From contig NZ_RBXL01000001.1 in assembly GCF_003634315.1 (NCBI RefSeq), positions 434,001 through 498,000 on the forward strand: a stretch of DNA of 64,000 nt, in the 5' to 3' direction. The notes beneath the pieces were generated by a model. It was not told the DNA's origin and made no database searches. It saw only the letters and a list, made by a program, of their open reading frames with translations. Origin of the DNA: Thiocapsa rosea. GTDB lineage: Bacteria > Pseudomonadota > Gammaproteobacteria > Chromatiales > Chromatiaceae. The translations under genes were made by a program, and so were the position numbers. Each line of letters begins with the position of its first letter. The stretch's first letter is position 1. This document shows positions 9,413 to 18,236 of the stretch, one piece after another.

Positions 9413-9761
9413 AACCCTTTGCTTTCTTTGAGATTGCGGTGAAGATGGCGAGGAGTTGATTGCATTCGTCCCGGAGAGCCACGAGTTTTGCAGCAGGAAC
9501 GATGGCCGCTTCTTCGAGAAGCGCTAACCAATACGCGGTTTCGTCTAGCTCTTTGAGGCAGTCTCCAATCTTGGCAATGAACTCGGCCTTGGAGCGCCCA
9601 CGTTGCGCCTCCCGATAATTGGCACCTACGGATGTCGCGGAGCGCAAGACCTGGCGCCCCAACACCTGCGCCGGATCACGCCTCGACAAGGCGGAATACA
9701 TGACAATCACCCGCAGCGCAAACGCCTTCGTCCGACCCCGCAAGTCCTCAGCGTCAGTCAT
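9411..9761 (-). CDS. Four-helix bundle protein (23S rRNA IVS-type)
   Basis: This 116-residue all-helical protein belongs to the four-helix-bundle family first described as the 23S rRNA intervening-sequence protein. The hallmark GANYREAQRGRSKAEF segment and the following CLKELDETAYWL helix are both present. I start it at the ATG beginning MTDAEDLRG; the longer reading frame to 9824 only adds repeat-encoded residues. It lies between hsdR and hsdM in the same direction. These proteins often occur in R-M and defence loci and have no agreed function. Confidence 0.85.
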   Translation of the reverse strand: MTDAEDLRGRTKAFALRVIVMYSALSRRDPAQVLGRQVLRSATSVGANYREAQRGRSKAEFIAKIGDCLKELDETAYWLALLEEAAIVPAAKLVALRDECNQLLAIFTAISKKAKG

Positions 9762-9764
9762 CTT

Positions 9765-9852
9765 CAAACACCTTTTTGAAGTATGAAGGATGAAGAATGA
9801 AGGAGAATTGAACTCGGATTTCATCCTTCATCCTTCATCCTTCATCCTTATT
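9765..9852. repeat. GAAGGAT-type repeat, hsdR/four-helix gene junction
   Basis: Heptamers of the form TGAAGGA on the plus strand are followed by four near-perfect TTCATCC heptamers. The tract fills the gap between the hsdR stop and the next gene start, and is able to form a hairpin. Confidence 0.85.
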
Positions 9853-12223
9853 AGGCTGCAGCCAAATAAAGCGCGTTCTCCAACGTCCGCACCGCCGCCA
9901 AATACTTGCTCTTGCCGCCGAAGAGTTTGACGATCTCCACGGGGGTGCCCAGGGTGGGCAGCGGGTCGACCTTGAGGATGTCCAGGGACTCGACACTGCG
10001 GATGCCGGCATCGGCGTATTTCTGGAGCAGGGCATCGAGTACGGCGCGGGCCTGGTCGCCATAGGTGCCGAAGACGTTGCGTTTGCGCACCTTCTCGGCC
10101 CGTTCCTGTCGCGTCAGGGGCGGTTGGTCGAAGGCGACGTGGCAGACGAGATCGAAGGCGTCGTAGTCGCGGCCGACCTGCTCGGCCAGCTCGTCGAGAA
10201 ACACGCCTTGGGTGGCAAGCTCATCCAGGATGACCTGCTTGCGGTCGGCGTCGTTCCAGGCGTTGAGGAAGGCGTCCAGGGAGGCGTAGGTCTTGCGCAG
10301 GGTCTTGCGGGAGTAGTCCCGCAAGGACTCGGTGATGAGCTTGCCGTCCGCATCCAGGTACTGCACCCGCTCCGTGACGACACGGACCTCGACGTCGTCC
10401 ACGTAGTAGCGCGTGACGCCGGGGCCGGACGGGTCTTGATTGCCGCCGAACGGATCAGCGTCGCCCTCCCCGCCGGCCTCTCCTTCCCCTTCCTGCGGCT
10501 CATCGTCCGGCGGGATGGGCGGCTGATCGGGACCTGGCTCGTAGATCTGCACGGGATCGCCGTCGAAGTCCGGATCGGCGAACAGCGCGGTCGCCCGGCG
10601 GAAATCCATGATGGTGAAATACAGCTTGTTGTAGTCCTCGTTGATGCGGGTGCCGCGGCCGATGATCTGCTTGAACTCGGTCATGGAGTTGATGCGTTTG
10701 TCGAGCACGATCAGGTGGCAGGTCTGGGCATCCACACCGGTGGACATGAGCTGGGAGGTCACGGCGATGACCGGAAAGGTGGATTCCGGGTCGATGAAGT
10801 TGTCGAGTTGGGCCTTGCCCTCGTCGTTGTCGCCGGTGATGCGCATGATGTACTTGCTGTTGGCCGCGGCCAGGTCCGGGTTGGCGTTGACCAGGGCCTG
10901 ACGCATGCGCTCCGCATGGTCGATGTTCTGGCAGAAGACGATGGTCTTGGCGAAGCGATCGGTCGCCTTCAGGAACTCGGTGATCTTGGCGGCGACCAGG
11001 GTGGTACGTTGGTCGAGGACGAGGTTCTTGTCGTAGTCGCTGTCGTTGTATTCGCGGTCCTCGATGGCATGACCGAACCTGTCGGTTTGCCCGGATTCCG
11101 GGCGCCAGCCGTCGAGATCCCGATCAAGCCCGATGCGGACAACCTTGTAGGGCGCGAGAAAGCCATCCGAGATGCCCTGCCGCAACGAGTAGGTGTAGAT
11201 GGGCTCGCCGAAGTAGTCGATGTTCGAGACATCTTTGGTCTCCTTGGGGGTCGCCGTCATCCCGATCTGGGTCGCCGTGGAGAAGTAGTCGAGCACCTTG
11301 CGCCAGGCGGCATCGTCCGCGGCACTGCCCCGATGACACTCGTCCACGAAGACCAGATCGAAGAAATCCGGGGAGAACTGCGTGTAAATGTTTTGCTCTT
11401 CCTCGGTCCCGGTCACCGCTTGATAGAGGCAGAGATAGATCTCGAATGCCTTGTCCACCGTGCGGTTGGTAATCTTGGTCATGGCTTGACCGAACGGCTT
11501 GAAGTCGTTGGTCTTGGTCTGGTCGGCCAGGATGTTGCGGTCCACCAAAAAGAGGATGCGTTTCTTGGCGCCTGACCGCCACAGCCGCCAGATAATCTGA
11601 AAGGCGGTGTAGGTCTTGCCCGTACCCGTACCCGTGGCCATGACCAACAGGATGCGGCTCGCGCCGCGGGCAATGGCCTCCACGGTGCGGTTGATGGCGA
11701 TGCGCTGGTAATAGCGGGGTGCCTTGCCGGAGCCGTCGTCGAAGTAGTCTTGGACCGCGACGGCCTGCTCTTCCGCGACCAACCCCTTGGCCTTGCAGTA
11801 GCGCGCCCAGAGCTCGGCCGGGGTGGGGAATTGGTCGAGGGGGATTTCGCGGGTCACGGGCCCGGTGGACACCGTGCGGTCGTGCTCCAGAAAGGCGTCG
11901 CCGTTGGAGCTGTAGACAAAGGGGATATCGAGGGTTTCCGCGCAGTCCAGCGCCTGCTGCATACCGTCGCCGGCGGCGTGGTTGTTGTCCTTCGCCTCGA
12001 TAAGGGCGAGCGGGATGTTGGGCCTATAGACGAGGATGTAGTCGGCGCGTCTGGCTACGCCACGCTTCACCGTCTTCCCGCGAACGATGACCCGGCCTCT
12101 GGTGAAGTAGACCTCCTCGCGCACCTGAGTCAGGAGGTCCCACTTGTCCCCGTTCGCACCGACCAGCGCGGGCGTAATGAACTTGGTGCGAATGTCTGCT
12201 TCGGTCAGCGCCTTCTTGTTCAT
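9851..12223 (-). CDS. hsdR: Type I restriction endonuclease subunit HsdR
   Basis: This 790-residue motor and nuclease subunit has an N-terminal restriction nuclease (D61 in [10 protein letters not shown]76-x-K78 in LALIEAKDN), an SF2 translocase with Walker A TGTGTGKT at about 197-204, DEAH-type box DECH at 294-297 and motif [11 protein letters not shown], and a C-terminal helical domain. I take the ATG of [12 protein letters not shown] as the start because it begins the conserved HsdR N-terminus; the frame remains open far upstream only because it runs antisense to the sensor kinase gene. It is the first gene of the R-M transcript, preceded by 347 bases with no other gene. All catalytic motifs look intact. 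Confidence 0.95.
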   Translation of the reverse strand: MNKKALTEADIRTKFITPALVGANGDKWDLLTQVREEVYFTRGRVIVRGKTVKRGVARRADYILVYRPNIPLALIEAKDNNHAAGDGMQQALDCAETLDIPFVYSSNGDAFLEHDRTVSTGPVTREIPLDQFPTPAELWARYCKAKGLVAEEQAVAVQDYFDDGSGKAPRYYQRIAINRTVEAIARGASRILLVMATGTGTGKTYTAFQIIWRLWRSGAKKRILFLVDRNILADQTKTNDFKPFGQAMTKITNRTVDKAFEIYLCLYQAVTGTEEEQNIYTQFSPDFFDLVFVDECHRGSAADDAAWRKVLDYFSTATQIGMTATPKETKDVSNIDYFGEPIYTYSLRQGISDGFLAPYKVVRIGLDRDLDGWRPESGQTDRFGHAIEDREYNDSDYDKNLVLDQRTTLVAAKITEFLKATDRFAKTIVFCQNIDHAERMRQALVNANPDLAAANSKYIMRITGDNDEGKAQLDNFIDPESTFPVIAVTSQLMSTGVDAQTCHLIVLDKRINSMTEFKQIIGRGTRINEDYNKLYFTIMDFRRATALFADPDFDGDPVQIYEPGPDQPPIPPDDEPQEGEGEAGGEGDADPFGGNQDPSGPGVTRYYVDDVEVRVVTERVQYLDADGKLITESLRDYSRKTLRKTYASLDAFLNAWNDADRKQVILDELATQGVFLDELAEQVGRDYDAFDLVCHVAFDQPPLTRQERAEKVRKRNVFGTYGDQARAVLDALLQKYADAGIRSVESLDILKVDPLPTLGTPVEIVKLFGGKSKYLAAVRTLENALYLAAA

Positions 12224-12570
12224 GCCCGTATGAGCTTCCCTGTTGGATTCACGGAGCGCGGGGGTGCGGAGCCGGGCTGGGATTCGTGAGAATGCGAGCC
12301 CAACCTTGTACCGGCAGCTCGGGCGGCAGTGTACGCAACTCGGTGAAGAAGGGGGAGCCCGTGGCCGCGCGGTTCGGGATGATGAATCTCCGGCGGAACA
12401 CGTGCGGATCGTGGATATTCGACGACAGCAACAGGGGCAGGGACCTAACGCAACACCTTGGGCTCTGACGATGAAGGTGTTCATGGCTTGTTTTCTCATC
12501 GCGCTGCCGTTTTCCGAACGCGCGACGGCATACCAGCGTGCGCGAACCGTCATGCCCCTGGCGACCCCCT
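12224..12570. other. Gap between hsdR and the sensor kinase gene
   Basis: I see no supported gene here. Short ORFs on both strands (for example 12249-12431 minus) carry no recognisable motif and overlap each other. The hsdR promoter should lie here. Confidence 0.5.
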
Positions 12571-14052
12571 TCACGTTAATTTTCCGGGGGCCGGCGCCGT
12601 CTCGGCGAAGCGCAGGCGTGCGACGGGCAACATCACGGTAAATCGTGTCCAGCCCGCGCGGGAGCTCGCCTCGACGGCACCGCCGTGAGCCTCGACGATG
12701 GACTTGACGATGGCCAGACCGAGCCCGGTGCCGGATCCTGCCGTGTCGCCCCGACGGCCGCGGGACGCATCGGCGCGGTAGAAGCGCTCGAAGAGACGTG
12801 CCGCCTGTTCCGGCGGGATGGGTGGCCCGGGGTTCTCGACGAGGATCCGCGCGTGACGCCCGTCGTCTTCGAGTTGCACGCGCACCGGCTGCCCCGCACC
12901 TGTATGGCGGATGGCGTTGCTCAGCAGGTTGCTCAAGGCCCGACGCAACATCAAAGGGTCGGCCTGCGCGCAAGCGGCGCCGGTCAAGACGAGCGTGACG
13001 CCGCGCTCCTCGGCCCAGGCATCGAAATAGTCGAACAGGTCTCGCACCTGGGTTGCGAGGTCCAGGGCTTCGGCGGTCGGGTGCAGCAGGCCGTGGTCCG
13101 CCCGGGCGAGGAAGAGCATGTCGCCGATCATCTGGCCCATGCGCTCGTACTCTTCGAGGCTGGAATACAGCACCTCGCGATACTGCTCGGCATCGCGTGC
13201 GGCGTTGAGCGCGACCTGGGTCTGGAGCGTGAGATTGGAGATGGGTGTACGCAGCTCGTGGGCGATGTCCGCGGAGACGTCCGACAGGCGCTGGAAGCTG
13301 TCCTGCAGCCGCGCGAGCATGGCGTTGAAGGCGACCACCAACGACTTGATCTCGGCCGGCACCCGGGTCTCGGGCAGGCGTGCACCGAGCCGGCTCGCAT
13401 CCAGGTCCGCGGCCAAGGCCGTGATGCGTCGCAGCGGGCGCAGGCCGGCGTGCGTGACGGCCCACCCCAAGGCGGCGGCAGCCGCCGCGGCCAGCAGCAT
13501 GGCCAGCACCAGGATGCGCCGAAATTCGGCCATGAAGGCTTGGTGATGGCTGATGTCGAGGCCGATGTCGACAGTATCGGGCGGCGGCTCGGCAATTCCA
13601 GCCGTCGTCGCGTCCCGCGTCTGCGCAGGCACCCCGACAGGAACGCGGGCGATCAGCCCGCGAAAAGCGCGCGCGCCATCGTCCCAGCGGACCCAGAGGA
13701 TGTCGTCCGGGTCCCCCGGACCGCTGCGCGCCGACGCGGTCTCGGGAGGAAGCTGCCCGCGCGCACTGACGAAGCGGAAACTGCCGTCGGGCGCCCGGAC
13801 ACGCAGCGCCAATCCCGGATGGCCGACCAGCGCGGCATCCAAGTCCGCGGGCAGGCTCGCCAGTGCCGCGGGGGTCGTGGCCTTGCCGAGCAGGTTGCGC
13901 ACCAGGGCGAGCTTGCCGGCGATCTCGTGGTGATCGAGCTCGCGGAAATGCAGCGCGACCGCGCGCTCCAAGGTCCATCCCAGGCCGAGCAGCAGGGCCA
14001 CGGTCGAGACCGCGAATAAGAGGCTCAACCGGACGGTGAGAGAAGGCGCCAT
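12571..14052 (-). CDS. Heavy-metal sensor histidine kinase (CusS/IrlS-like)
   Basis: This inner-membrane kinase of 493 residues has the CusS-type layout: TM1 at residues 7-28, a periplasmic sensor of about 120 residues, TM2 near residues 170-195, HAMP, HisKA with [12 protein letters not shown] around residue 265, and HATPase with NLLSNAIRH and [10 protein letters not shown]. The ATG of [10 protein letters not shown] overlaps the stop of the regulator gene by one base (TGATG), which fixes the start and implies translational coupling. The family senses Cu, Ag, Zn or Cd in the periplasm. The likely target is the efflux operon at 1-4835 and the His-tailed protein at 15207. Confidence 0.94.
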   Translation of the reverse strand: MAPSLTVRLSLLFAVSTVALLLGLGWTLERAVALHFRELDHHEIAGKLALVRNLLGKATTPAALASLPADLDAALVGHPGLALRVRAPDGSFRFVSARGQLPPETASARSGPGDPDDILWVRWDDGARAFRGLIARVPVGVPAQTRDATTAGIAEPPPDTVDIGLDISHHQAFMAEFRRILVLAMLLAAAAAAALGWAVTHAGLRPLRRITALAADLDASRLGARLPETRVPAEIKSLVVAFNAMLARLQDSFQRLSDVSADIAHELRTPISNLTLQTQVALNAARDAEQYREVLYSSLEEYERMGQMIGDMLFLARADHGLLHPTAEALDLATQVRDLFDYFDAWAEERGVTLVLTGAACAQADPLMLRRALSNLLSNAIRHTGAGQPVRVQLEDDGRHARILVENPGPPIPPEQAARLFERFYRADASRGRRGDTAGSGTGLGLAIVKSIVEAHGGAVEASSRAGWTRFTVMLPVARLRFAETAPAPGKLT

Positions 14053-14729
14053 CACTGCGGCGTCTCCAGCACGTAGCCCATGCCGCGCACAGTCTGGATC
14101 AAACGGGGCTCGAATCCCTCGTCGACCTTCAGACGCAGCCGGCGGACGGCGACATCGACCACGTTGGTATCGCTGTCGAAGTTCATGTCCCACACCGAGG
14201 AGGCGATGAGCGAACGCGGCAAGACCTCCCCGCGACGGCGCATGAACAATTCCAGCAGGGCATATTCCTTGGCCGTCAGCTCGATCCGGCGACCGCCGCG
14301 CAGCACGCGACGGCGCAACAGGTCCAGCTCCAGATCGGCCACGCGCAGGACGGTCGGCTCGCTCGCCGCCCGGCCGCGCCGCAAGAGGGTCCGCACCCGC
14401 GCCAACAGCTCGGCGAAGGCAAAGGGCTTGATCAGATAGTCGTCGGCACCGAGCTCCAGGCCCTTCACACGGTCGTCCACCTGGTCGCGCGCCGTGAGGA
14501 ACAGCACGGGTAGGTCCGCATCCTTGCGCCGCACGCCGCAGAGGACTTGCCAGCCGTCGAGACCCGGCAGCATGACGTCGAGGATCACCAGGTCATAGTC
14601 CCCGCCGGCGGCCAGATGCAGACCGTCGAAGCCGTCGCGCGCCAGGTCGACGACGAAGCCCGCCTCGGTCAGTCCCTGGCGCAGATAATCGCCCGTCTTG
14701 GGCTCGTCCTCGACGATCAGGATCTTCAT
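14052..14729 (-). CDS. Heavy-metal response regulator (CusR/CopR-like)
   Basis: This OmpR-family regulator has 225 residues, the normal length. The receiver domain has acidic pocket EDEP, the phospho-acceptor in [13 protein letters not shown] (D51), the switch Thr in LFLTARD and Lys in LIKPF. The C-terminal winged helix has [14 protein letters not shown] and the terminal [10 protein letters not shown]. It is cotranscribed with the sensor kinase. Its probable binding site is a palindrome at 15005-15020. Confidence 0.95.
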   Translation of the reverse strand: MKILIVEDEPKTGDYLRQGLTEAGFVVDLARDGFDGLHLAAGGDYDLVILDVMLPGLDGWQVLCGVRRKDADLPVLFLTARDQVDDRVKGLELGADDYLIKPFAFAELLARVRTLLRRGRAASEPTVLRVADLELDLLRRRVLRGGRRIELTAKEYALLELFMRRRGEVLPRSLIASSVWDMNFDSDTNVVDVAVRRLRLKVDEGFEPRLIQTVRGMGYVLETPQ

Positions 14730-14824
14730 CGCTCCCCCCCTCTTCTTCTCGTTGCCCTCGACCGACGTGCGCGTGTGCTGGCGCGGGTGCGGGTGCGAGT
14801 TCCTTAACCCTAAAAAGAGCAGTT

Positions 14825-14953
14825 AAAACGCAAAGGCACAAAGGACGCAACGAAAACAAGAAACTGCAATGCGCACGACGTTCACCCTATGGGTGAATAG
14901 CGTCATTGAACCAAGGCACTGAAGACCTTTGCGTCCTTTGCGCCTTTGCGTTT
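14825..14953. repeat. 27-base inverted repeat with nested hairpin
   Basis: The left arm 14825-14852 (AAAACGCAAAGGCACAAAGG...) and right arm 14926-14953 are near-perfect reverse complements. A second hairpin, TTCACCC-TAT-GGGTGAA at 14881-14897, lies between the arms. The arm sequence (CTTTGCGNCTTTGCG type) resembles a repeat seen widely in bacterial genomes. Confidence 0.8.
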
Positions 14954-15004
14954 CCAAATGCCGGATTTAGGTTAACCCGCTCGAAACCTTGTGCGGCGAC
15001 AAGG

Positions 15005-15020
15005 ATGACGCGATTGTCAT
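15005..15020. promoter_or_regulatory. Candidate CusR-type palindrome ATGAC-N6-GTCAT
   Basis: A perfect 5+5 palindrome with a 6-base spacer lies between the response regulator and the His-tailed protein gene. Heavy-metal OmpR-family regulators bind palindromes of this general shape. Assignment to this regulator is inference from position only. Confidence 0.35.
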
Positions 15021-15126
15021 GATGCAGTCAGGAGGGAGTCAGCGCCGCGACGGAGAATTGGGGGCGATTTCTCGAATCCGGGCCGGTCGGGCGATCTGAC
15101 AGCAATCGCGTCCTCGGGCGCCGATT

Positions 15127-15189
15127 CGACGCGCCGGCTCGTCACCGACCCCATCCAAAGACATCTTAGACCGTGCTGGGCGCGGTTTA
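15127..15189 (+). repeat. Dispersed palindromic element, partial Y module
   Basis: The 3' two-thirds of a Y module (CGCGCCGGCTC ... GGGCGCGGTTTA) lies immediately upstream of the ribosome-binding site of the next gene. Confidence 0.75.
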
Positions 15190-15206
15190 AAACCAAGGAG
15201 GCACCC

Positions 15207-15668
15207 ATGAAGACAACGACGACCGTCCTGCTCGCCCTCGCCCTCGCCGCTCCCACACTCGCTCTCGCCCATGACGACGCCACCCTGGACGCAATGGAGT
15301 CCCCCAACGGCGGTCAGGTGCGCATGGCCGGGCCTTATCACTTCGAGCTGGTGCTGGGCGAGAACGCCGTGAGCGTCTTTCTCACCGATCACGGCGACGC
15401 GCCCGTGCCGAGCGAGGGCGTCGGCGGCAACGTCATCTTGATGAGCGGCGGGCGGACAACGATCGCGCTCGAACCGGTCGATTCCAACCGACTCGCAGGC
15501 GAGGGTGCGTTCGAAAAACAGCCGGACATGAAGGCCGTCGTTTCACTGACCTTCCCGGACGGACAAACCTGGCAGGCGCGCTTCACACCGGGCGCCCAAG
15601 CGGGACAGGTGCATTCCGCAACCGACGCCGCACCGGCCGACAGCAACGATCATGCTCACCATCATTGA
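15207..15668 (+). CDS. Periplasmic protein with His-rich C-terminus, metal-resistance locus
   Basis: This 153-residue exported protein has a clear signal peptide (residues 1-21, cleaving near LALAHD), a beta-rich domain of about 110 residues, and a tail NDHAHHH suited to metal binding. A strong ribosome-binding site AAGGAGG precedes the ATG. The beta domain with GGRTTIALEP and LTFPDGQTWQARFTP resembles small periplasmic proteins found beside CzcB-type adaptors. With the CusSR-like genes upstream, a role as periplasmic metal binder or accessory to the efflux system is likely. I do not know a gene name. Confidence 0.8.
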   Translation: MKTTTTVLLALALAAPTLALAHDDATLDAMESPNGGQVRMAGPYHFELVLGENAVSVFLTDHGDAPVPSEGVGGNVILMSGGRTTIALEPVDSNRLAGEGAFEKQPDMKAVVSLTFPDGQTWQARFTPGAQAGQVHSATDAAPADSNDHAHHH

Positions 15669-15671
15669 AAT

Positions 15672-15863
15672 TAAACCGCGCCTCGCGCGGTATGCGATGT
15701 TTTTGGATGGGATTGGCCCCGGGAGACTTGACGAGCGCTGGAGCCGGCGCGGTTTAAGAGATTAAAAAATGGATGGTTTTAAACCGCATGCCCGCAAAAG
15801 GTTGTGGACGAACCAAACGGCGAGCCCACTCGAAAATCAGTATCTCGCTCTGGACGCGGTTTA
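15672..15863 (-). repeat. Dispersed palindromic element, full copy (A), inverted orientation
   Basis: A full bipartite copy reads Y'-linker-X' on the plus strand, the reverse of most other copies. Arms are TAAACCGCGCC...GGCGCGGTTTA and AAACCGC...GACGCGGTTTA, with AT-rich linker AGAGATTAAAAAATGG. It fills the gap between two convergent genes. Confidence 0.9.
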
Positions 15864-15884
15864 GGTCGAGTCGGGCGGATCCGA

Positions 15885-16409
15885 TCAGCGCTTGTCGTCA
15901 TCGCTCGCCAAGGCGCCGAGCAGTCCGGTCAGCAGATCGAGCGGCGTCAGCGGGCAGCCGGGGATCTTGATGTCGACCGGGATGACGTTCTCGACCGCCC
16001 CGCAGGAGGCATACGAGACCCCGATCTCGCCGCCGTCGCAGGCGCAGATGCCGGCAGCGATGACGAATTTGGGTGACGGGGTGGCGCGCCAAGTGCGGCG
16101 CAGCGCGGTCTCCATATGCCGCGAGACCGGACCGGTGACGAGCAGCGCATCGGCATGGCGGGGCGAGGCGACGAAGTGGATGCCGAAGCGCTCCACATCG
16201 TAAAAGGGGTTGTTGAGCGCATGGATCTCCAACTCGCAGCCGTTGCAGGAGCCCGCGTCGACCTGGCGGATGGCGAGGCTGCCGCCAAAGCGCGCATCGA
16301 TCTGTCGGCGCACCTCGATGCCGAGCCGTTCCAGCTCGGCATCGTCGTGGACCGGCACGGCCTCGGTGACGACACCGGTGCGAAAGGATTGCTTAAGAAT
16401 TCGGAACAT
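15885..16409 (-). CDS. NuoB/HyfI-like Fe-S subunit of an Ehr-type complex
   Basis: This 174-residue protein is the small peripheral Fe-S subunit of a complex I/hydrogenase-4-like complex. The four ligands of the proximal 4Fe-4S cluster are visible: the CxxC in DAGSCNGCELEIHAL, a Cys in GICACDGGEIG, and the Cys in KIPGCPL. It is the last gene of the operon. Its ATG lies only 2 bases from the end of a dispersed element, with no clear ribosome-binding site, so its translation may depend on the upstream gene. The cluster ligands argue for a working redox subunit, even though the partner large subunit lacks a NiFe site. Confidence 0.93.
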   Translation of the reverse strand: MFRILKQSFRTGVVTEAVPVHDDAELERLGIEVRRQIDARFGGSLAIRQVDAGSCNGCELEIHALNNPFYDVERFGIHFVASPRHADALLVTGPVSRHMETALRRTWRATPSPKFVIAAGICACDGGEIGVSYASCGAVENVIPVDIKIPGCPLTPLDLLTGLLGALASDDDKR

Positions 16410-16411
16410 GT

Positions 16412-16604
16412 TGAACCGCGTCTCGTCGTGATTCGAGAGGTTAATCGGAAGCCGCGATGCCGAAGATACCCATAAGCCCTCTGCCTGACGCGGTTCAGAA
16501 AAAAAGCTTTAAATATCCTGAACCGCGCCCGCTCCGGCGTTCGTTGATGGCCGCGAGGTCGAGCCGAGCAACGACCCGCGCCTGTCGTCGGGTGGCGCGG
16601 TTCA
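16412..16604 (+). repeat. Dispersed palindromic element, full copy (K), TGA-type ends
   Basis: A full copy exactly fills the gap between the large-subunit gene and the NuoB-like gene. Both modules have TGAACCGCG...CGCGGTTCA ends instead of TAAACC...GGTTTA. The right end is the TGA stop of the large-subunit gene. Interior sequence is more diverged than in other copies. Confidence 0.85.
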
Positions 16605-18236
16605 GAGATCCACCCCCGCATACGACCCATTAACCGACTTATTGCACACCGGAAAGTCGGGAACGATGTTGCCGTGGATCAGGCGCTCCAGAGCCGGCCA
16701 GGTGAACCAGCTCGGGTCGCGCGGGAAGTAGCGGGCGATCCGGCCCTCTGAGGCGAAGCGCACGAAGCAGAGGATTTCCCCGCGCCAGCCTTCGATCAGT
16801 CCCAGGCCCATGGCGCCCTCCTCCGGTAGCGCGAAGGGTGCTGCGATCTCGCCCTCCGGCAGGGCATCGAGCAGGCGGTCGAGCATCCAGAGACTTGCGC
16901 GGACCTCCTTCATGCGCACCCGAACCCGGGCGGCGACGTCGCCTGCGGTCTCCTCCGGGCTGTCGACCGTCACCTGGTCGTACGGCGCATAGGGGCTGTC
17001 GCGACGGACATCGAACGTCAGTCCGCTGGCCTTGCCCACATAGCCGGTACAGCCGAGCGCGCGCGCGTCGGCGTGCGCGAGGATGCCGGTGCCGATCAGC
17101 CGGTCGTCGAGCGACGGATGATCATCGACGATATCGAAAAGAGGCTCGATCGCCTTGTGCAGAGCCGCATGGTCCAGACGTAGCTCGCGGAAGGCCGTCT
17201 CCGAGAGGTCTTGGGCGACGCCGCCGGGAACCAGCGTGTTCATCATCAGGCGATGACCGAAGAGCGCGGCGCTGCGGCGCTGCCACTGTTCGCGCAACCG
17301 GGCGCATTGGACGTGGGCGAAAGCGAAACCGACATCATTGCAGATGGCGCCGATATCGCCGAGATGGTTGGCGATACGCTCGCGCTCGGCCAGGATGGCG
17401 CGCAGGCTCGTCGCGCGCGGCGGCGGCTCGCAGCCGGCAGCGCGTTCCATCGCCTGAGCGGCGGCCCAGGCGTGGGCGACGGTCGAATCACCCGAGACGC
17501 GCCCGGCGAGTCGCATCAGACTCTGCGGATCGCGCCCGACGGCGAGCTTCTCGATCCCGCGATGGACATAGCCGAGCCGCTCCTCCAGACGCAGGACGTC
17601 CTCGCCGGCGGCTTGGAAGCGGAAGTGTCCGGGCTCGATGATGCCGGCATGGACGGGTCCGACCGGGATCTCGTAGACGCCGCTGCCCTGGATACGGGTG
17701 AAGGGGTAGTCGACATCGGCCGGGGTGCGCCCCTCGCGTCGCCCGTCGATCGGGAAATCCTGGCGCAGGGGATGCTCGTCGGCCGACCAGGCTTGGTGGC
17801 GGGTCCAGCGACGCTCATCCGGGTGCCGGAGAAAGCGCACGCCGGTCAGATCTTGGGCGTGGCGCTCCAGGCGATCCACACCCGGATAGGCCGGGGTGTG
17901 CGAGCCCAGAACCGGCCGCGTCTGCGGCACCAGGGTGTGCAGGATCAGATAGTCGCCGCCCTGCTCCAGGCACGCCTGGACGCGGATGGCCGGACCTTCG
18001 ATCTCGGTCCCGTTCTCGGCCCCTCTCTGCATTGGGTCGGGCCCGAGGGGATCGGCCCAAACACCTGCGTGCCTTAGCCCCATCGCTGCGGCGATTCGAC
18101 CTGCCGGCCCCCAGTCCTCGGCATCGAGTTCCAGTCGATGGGCCGGGGCCAGGACGCGAGTGTCACCGTGTCGGGCGATCAGATGATCGTCGTCGAGCCG
18201 GGCCAGATACTCGGACAACCAGTCGAAGCGGCTCAC
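16602..18236 (-). CDS. HyfG/NuoCD-like large subunit without NiFe ligands
   Basis: This 544-residue fusion has a NuoC-like domain (residues 1-170) followed by a NuoD/hydrogenase large-subunit-like domain. In a true [NiFe] hydrogenase the first ligand motif is RxCGxC; here the equivalent reads RLAGRVSGDSTVAHA. The C-terminal DPCxxC motif is replaced by DFPVCNKSVNGSYAGVDL. Both NiFe ligand pairs are therefore absent, as in the energy-converting hydrogenase-related (Ehr) complexes. The GTG start overlaps the stop of the upstream membrane subunit (GTGA). It pairs with the NuoB-like subunit in the peripheral arm. The reaction is unknown. Confidence 0.92.
   Translation of the reverse strand: MSRFDWLSEYLARLDDDHLIARHGDTRVLAPAHRLELDAEDWGPAGRIAAAMGLRHAGVWADPLGPDPMQRGAENGTEIEGPAIRVQACLEQGGDYLILHTLVPQTRPVLGSHTPAYPGVDRLERHAQDLTGVRFLRHPDERRWTRHQAWSADEHPLRQDFPIDGRREGRTPADVDYPFTRIQGSGVYEIPVGPVHAGIIEPGHFRFQAAGEDVLRLEERLGYVHRGIEKLAVGRDPQSLMRLAGRVSGDSTVAHAWAAAQAMERAAGCEPPPRATSLRAILAERERIANHLGDIGAICNDVGFAFAHVQCARLREQWQRRSAALFGHRLMMNTLVPGGVAQDLSETAFRELRLDHAALHKAIEPLFDIVDDHPSLDDRLIGTGILAHADARALGCTGYVGKASGLTFDVRRDSPYAPYDQVTVDSPEETAGDVAARVRVRMKEVRASLWMLDRLLDALPEGEIAAPFALPEEGAMGLGLIEGWRGEILCFVRFASEGRIARYFPRDPSWFTWPALERLIHGNIVPDFPVCNKSVNGSYAGVDL

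Larger units (their letters stand above)
14730..15206. other. Divergent regulatory gap with inverted repeats
   Basis: No coding sequence is seen. The gap holds a long inverted repeat (14825-14953), a candidate regulator palindrome (15005-15020) and a partial copy of the dispersed palindromic element (15127-15189). It should contain promoters for the regulator gene on the left and the His-tailed protein on the right. Confidence 0.6.

Noticed and set aside
12249-12431. Minus-strand ORF of 60 codons upstream of hsdR
   Set aside because: No recognisable motif, no ribosome-binding site, and it overlaps plus-strand ORFs of equal quality.
12224-13978. Upstream extension of hsdR by about 585 codons
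   Set aside because: It runs antisense through the sensor kinase gene and consists of Arg/Ala/Gly-rich shadow sequence; the conserved HsdR N-terminus begins at 12223.
16602-18236. Calling the complex a [NiFe] hydrogenase or formate hydrogenlyase
   Set aside because: The NiFe-coordinating cysteines are absent from the large subunit, and no formate dehydrogenase or maturation genes are present.
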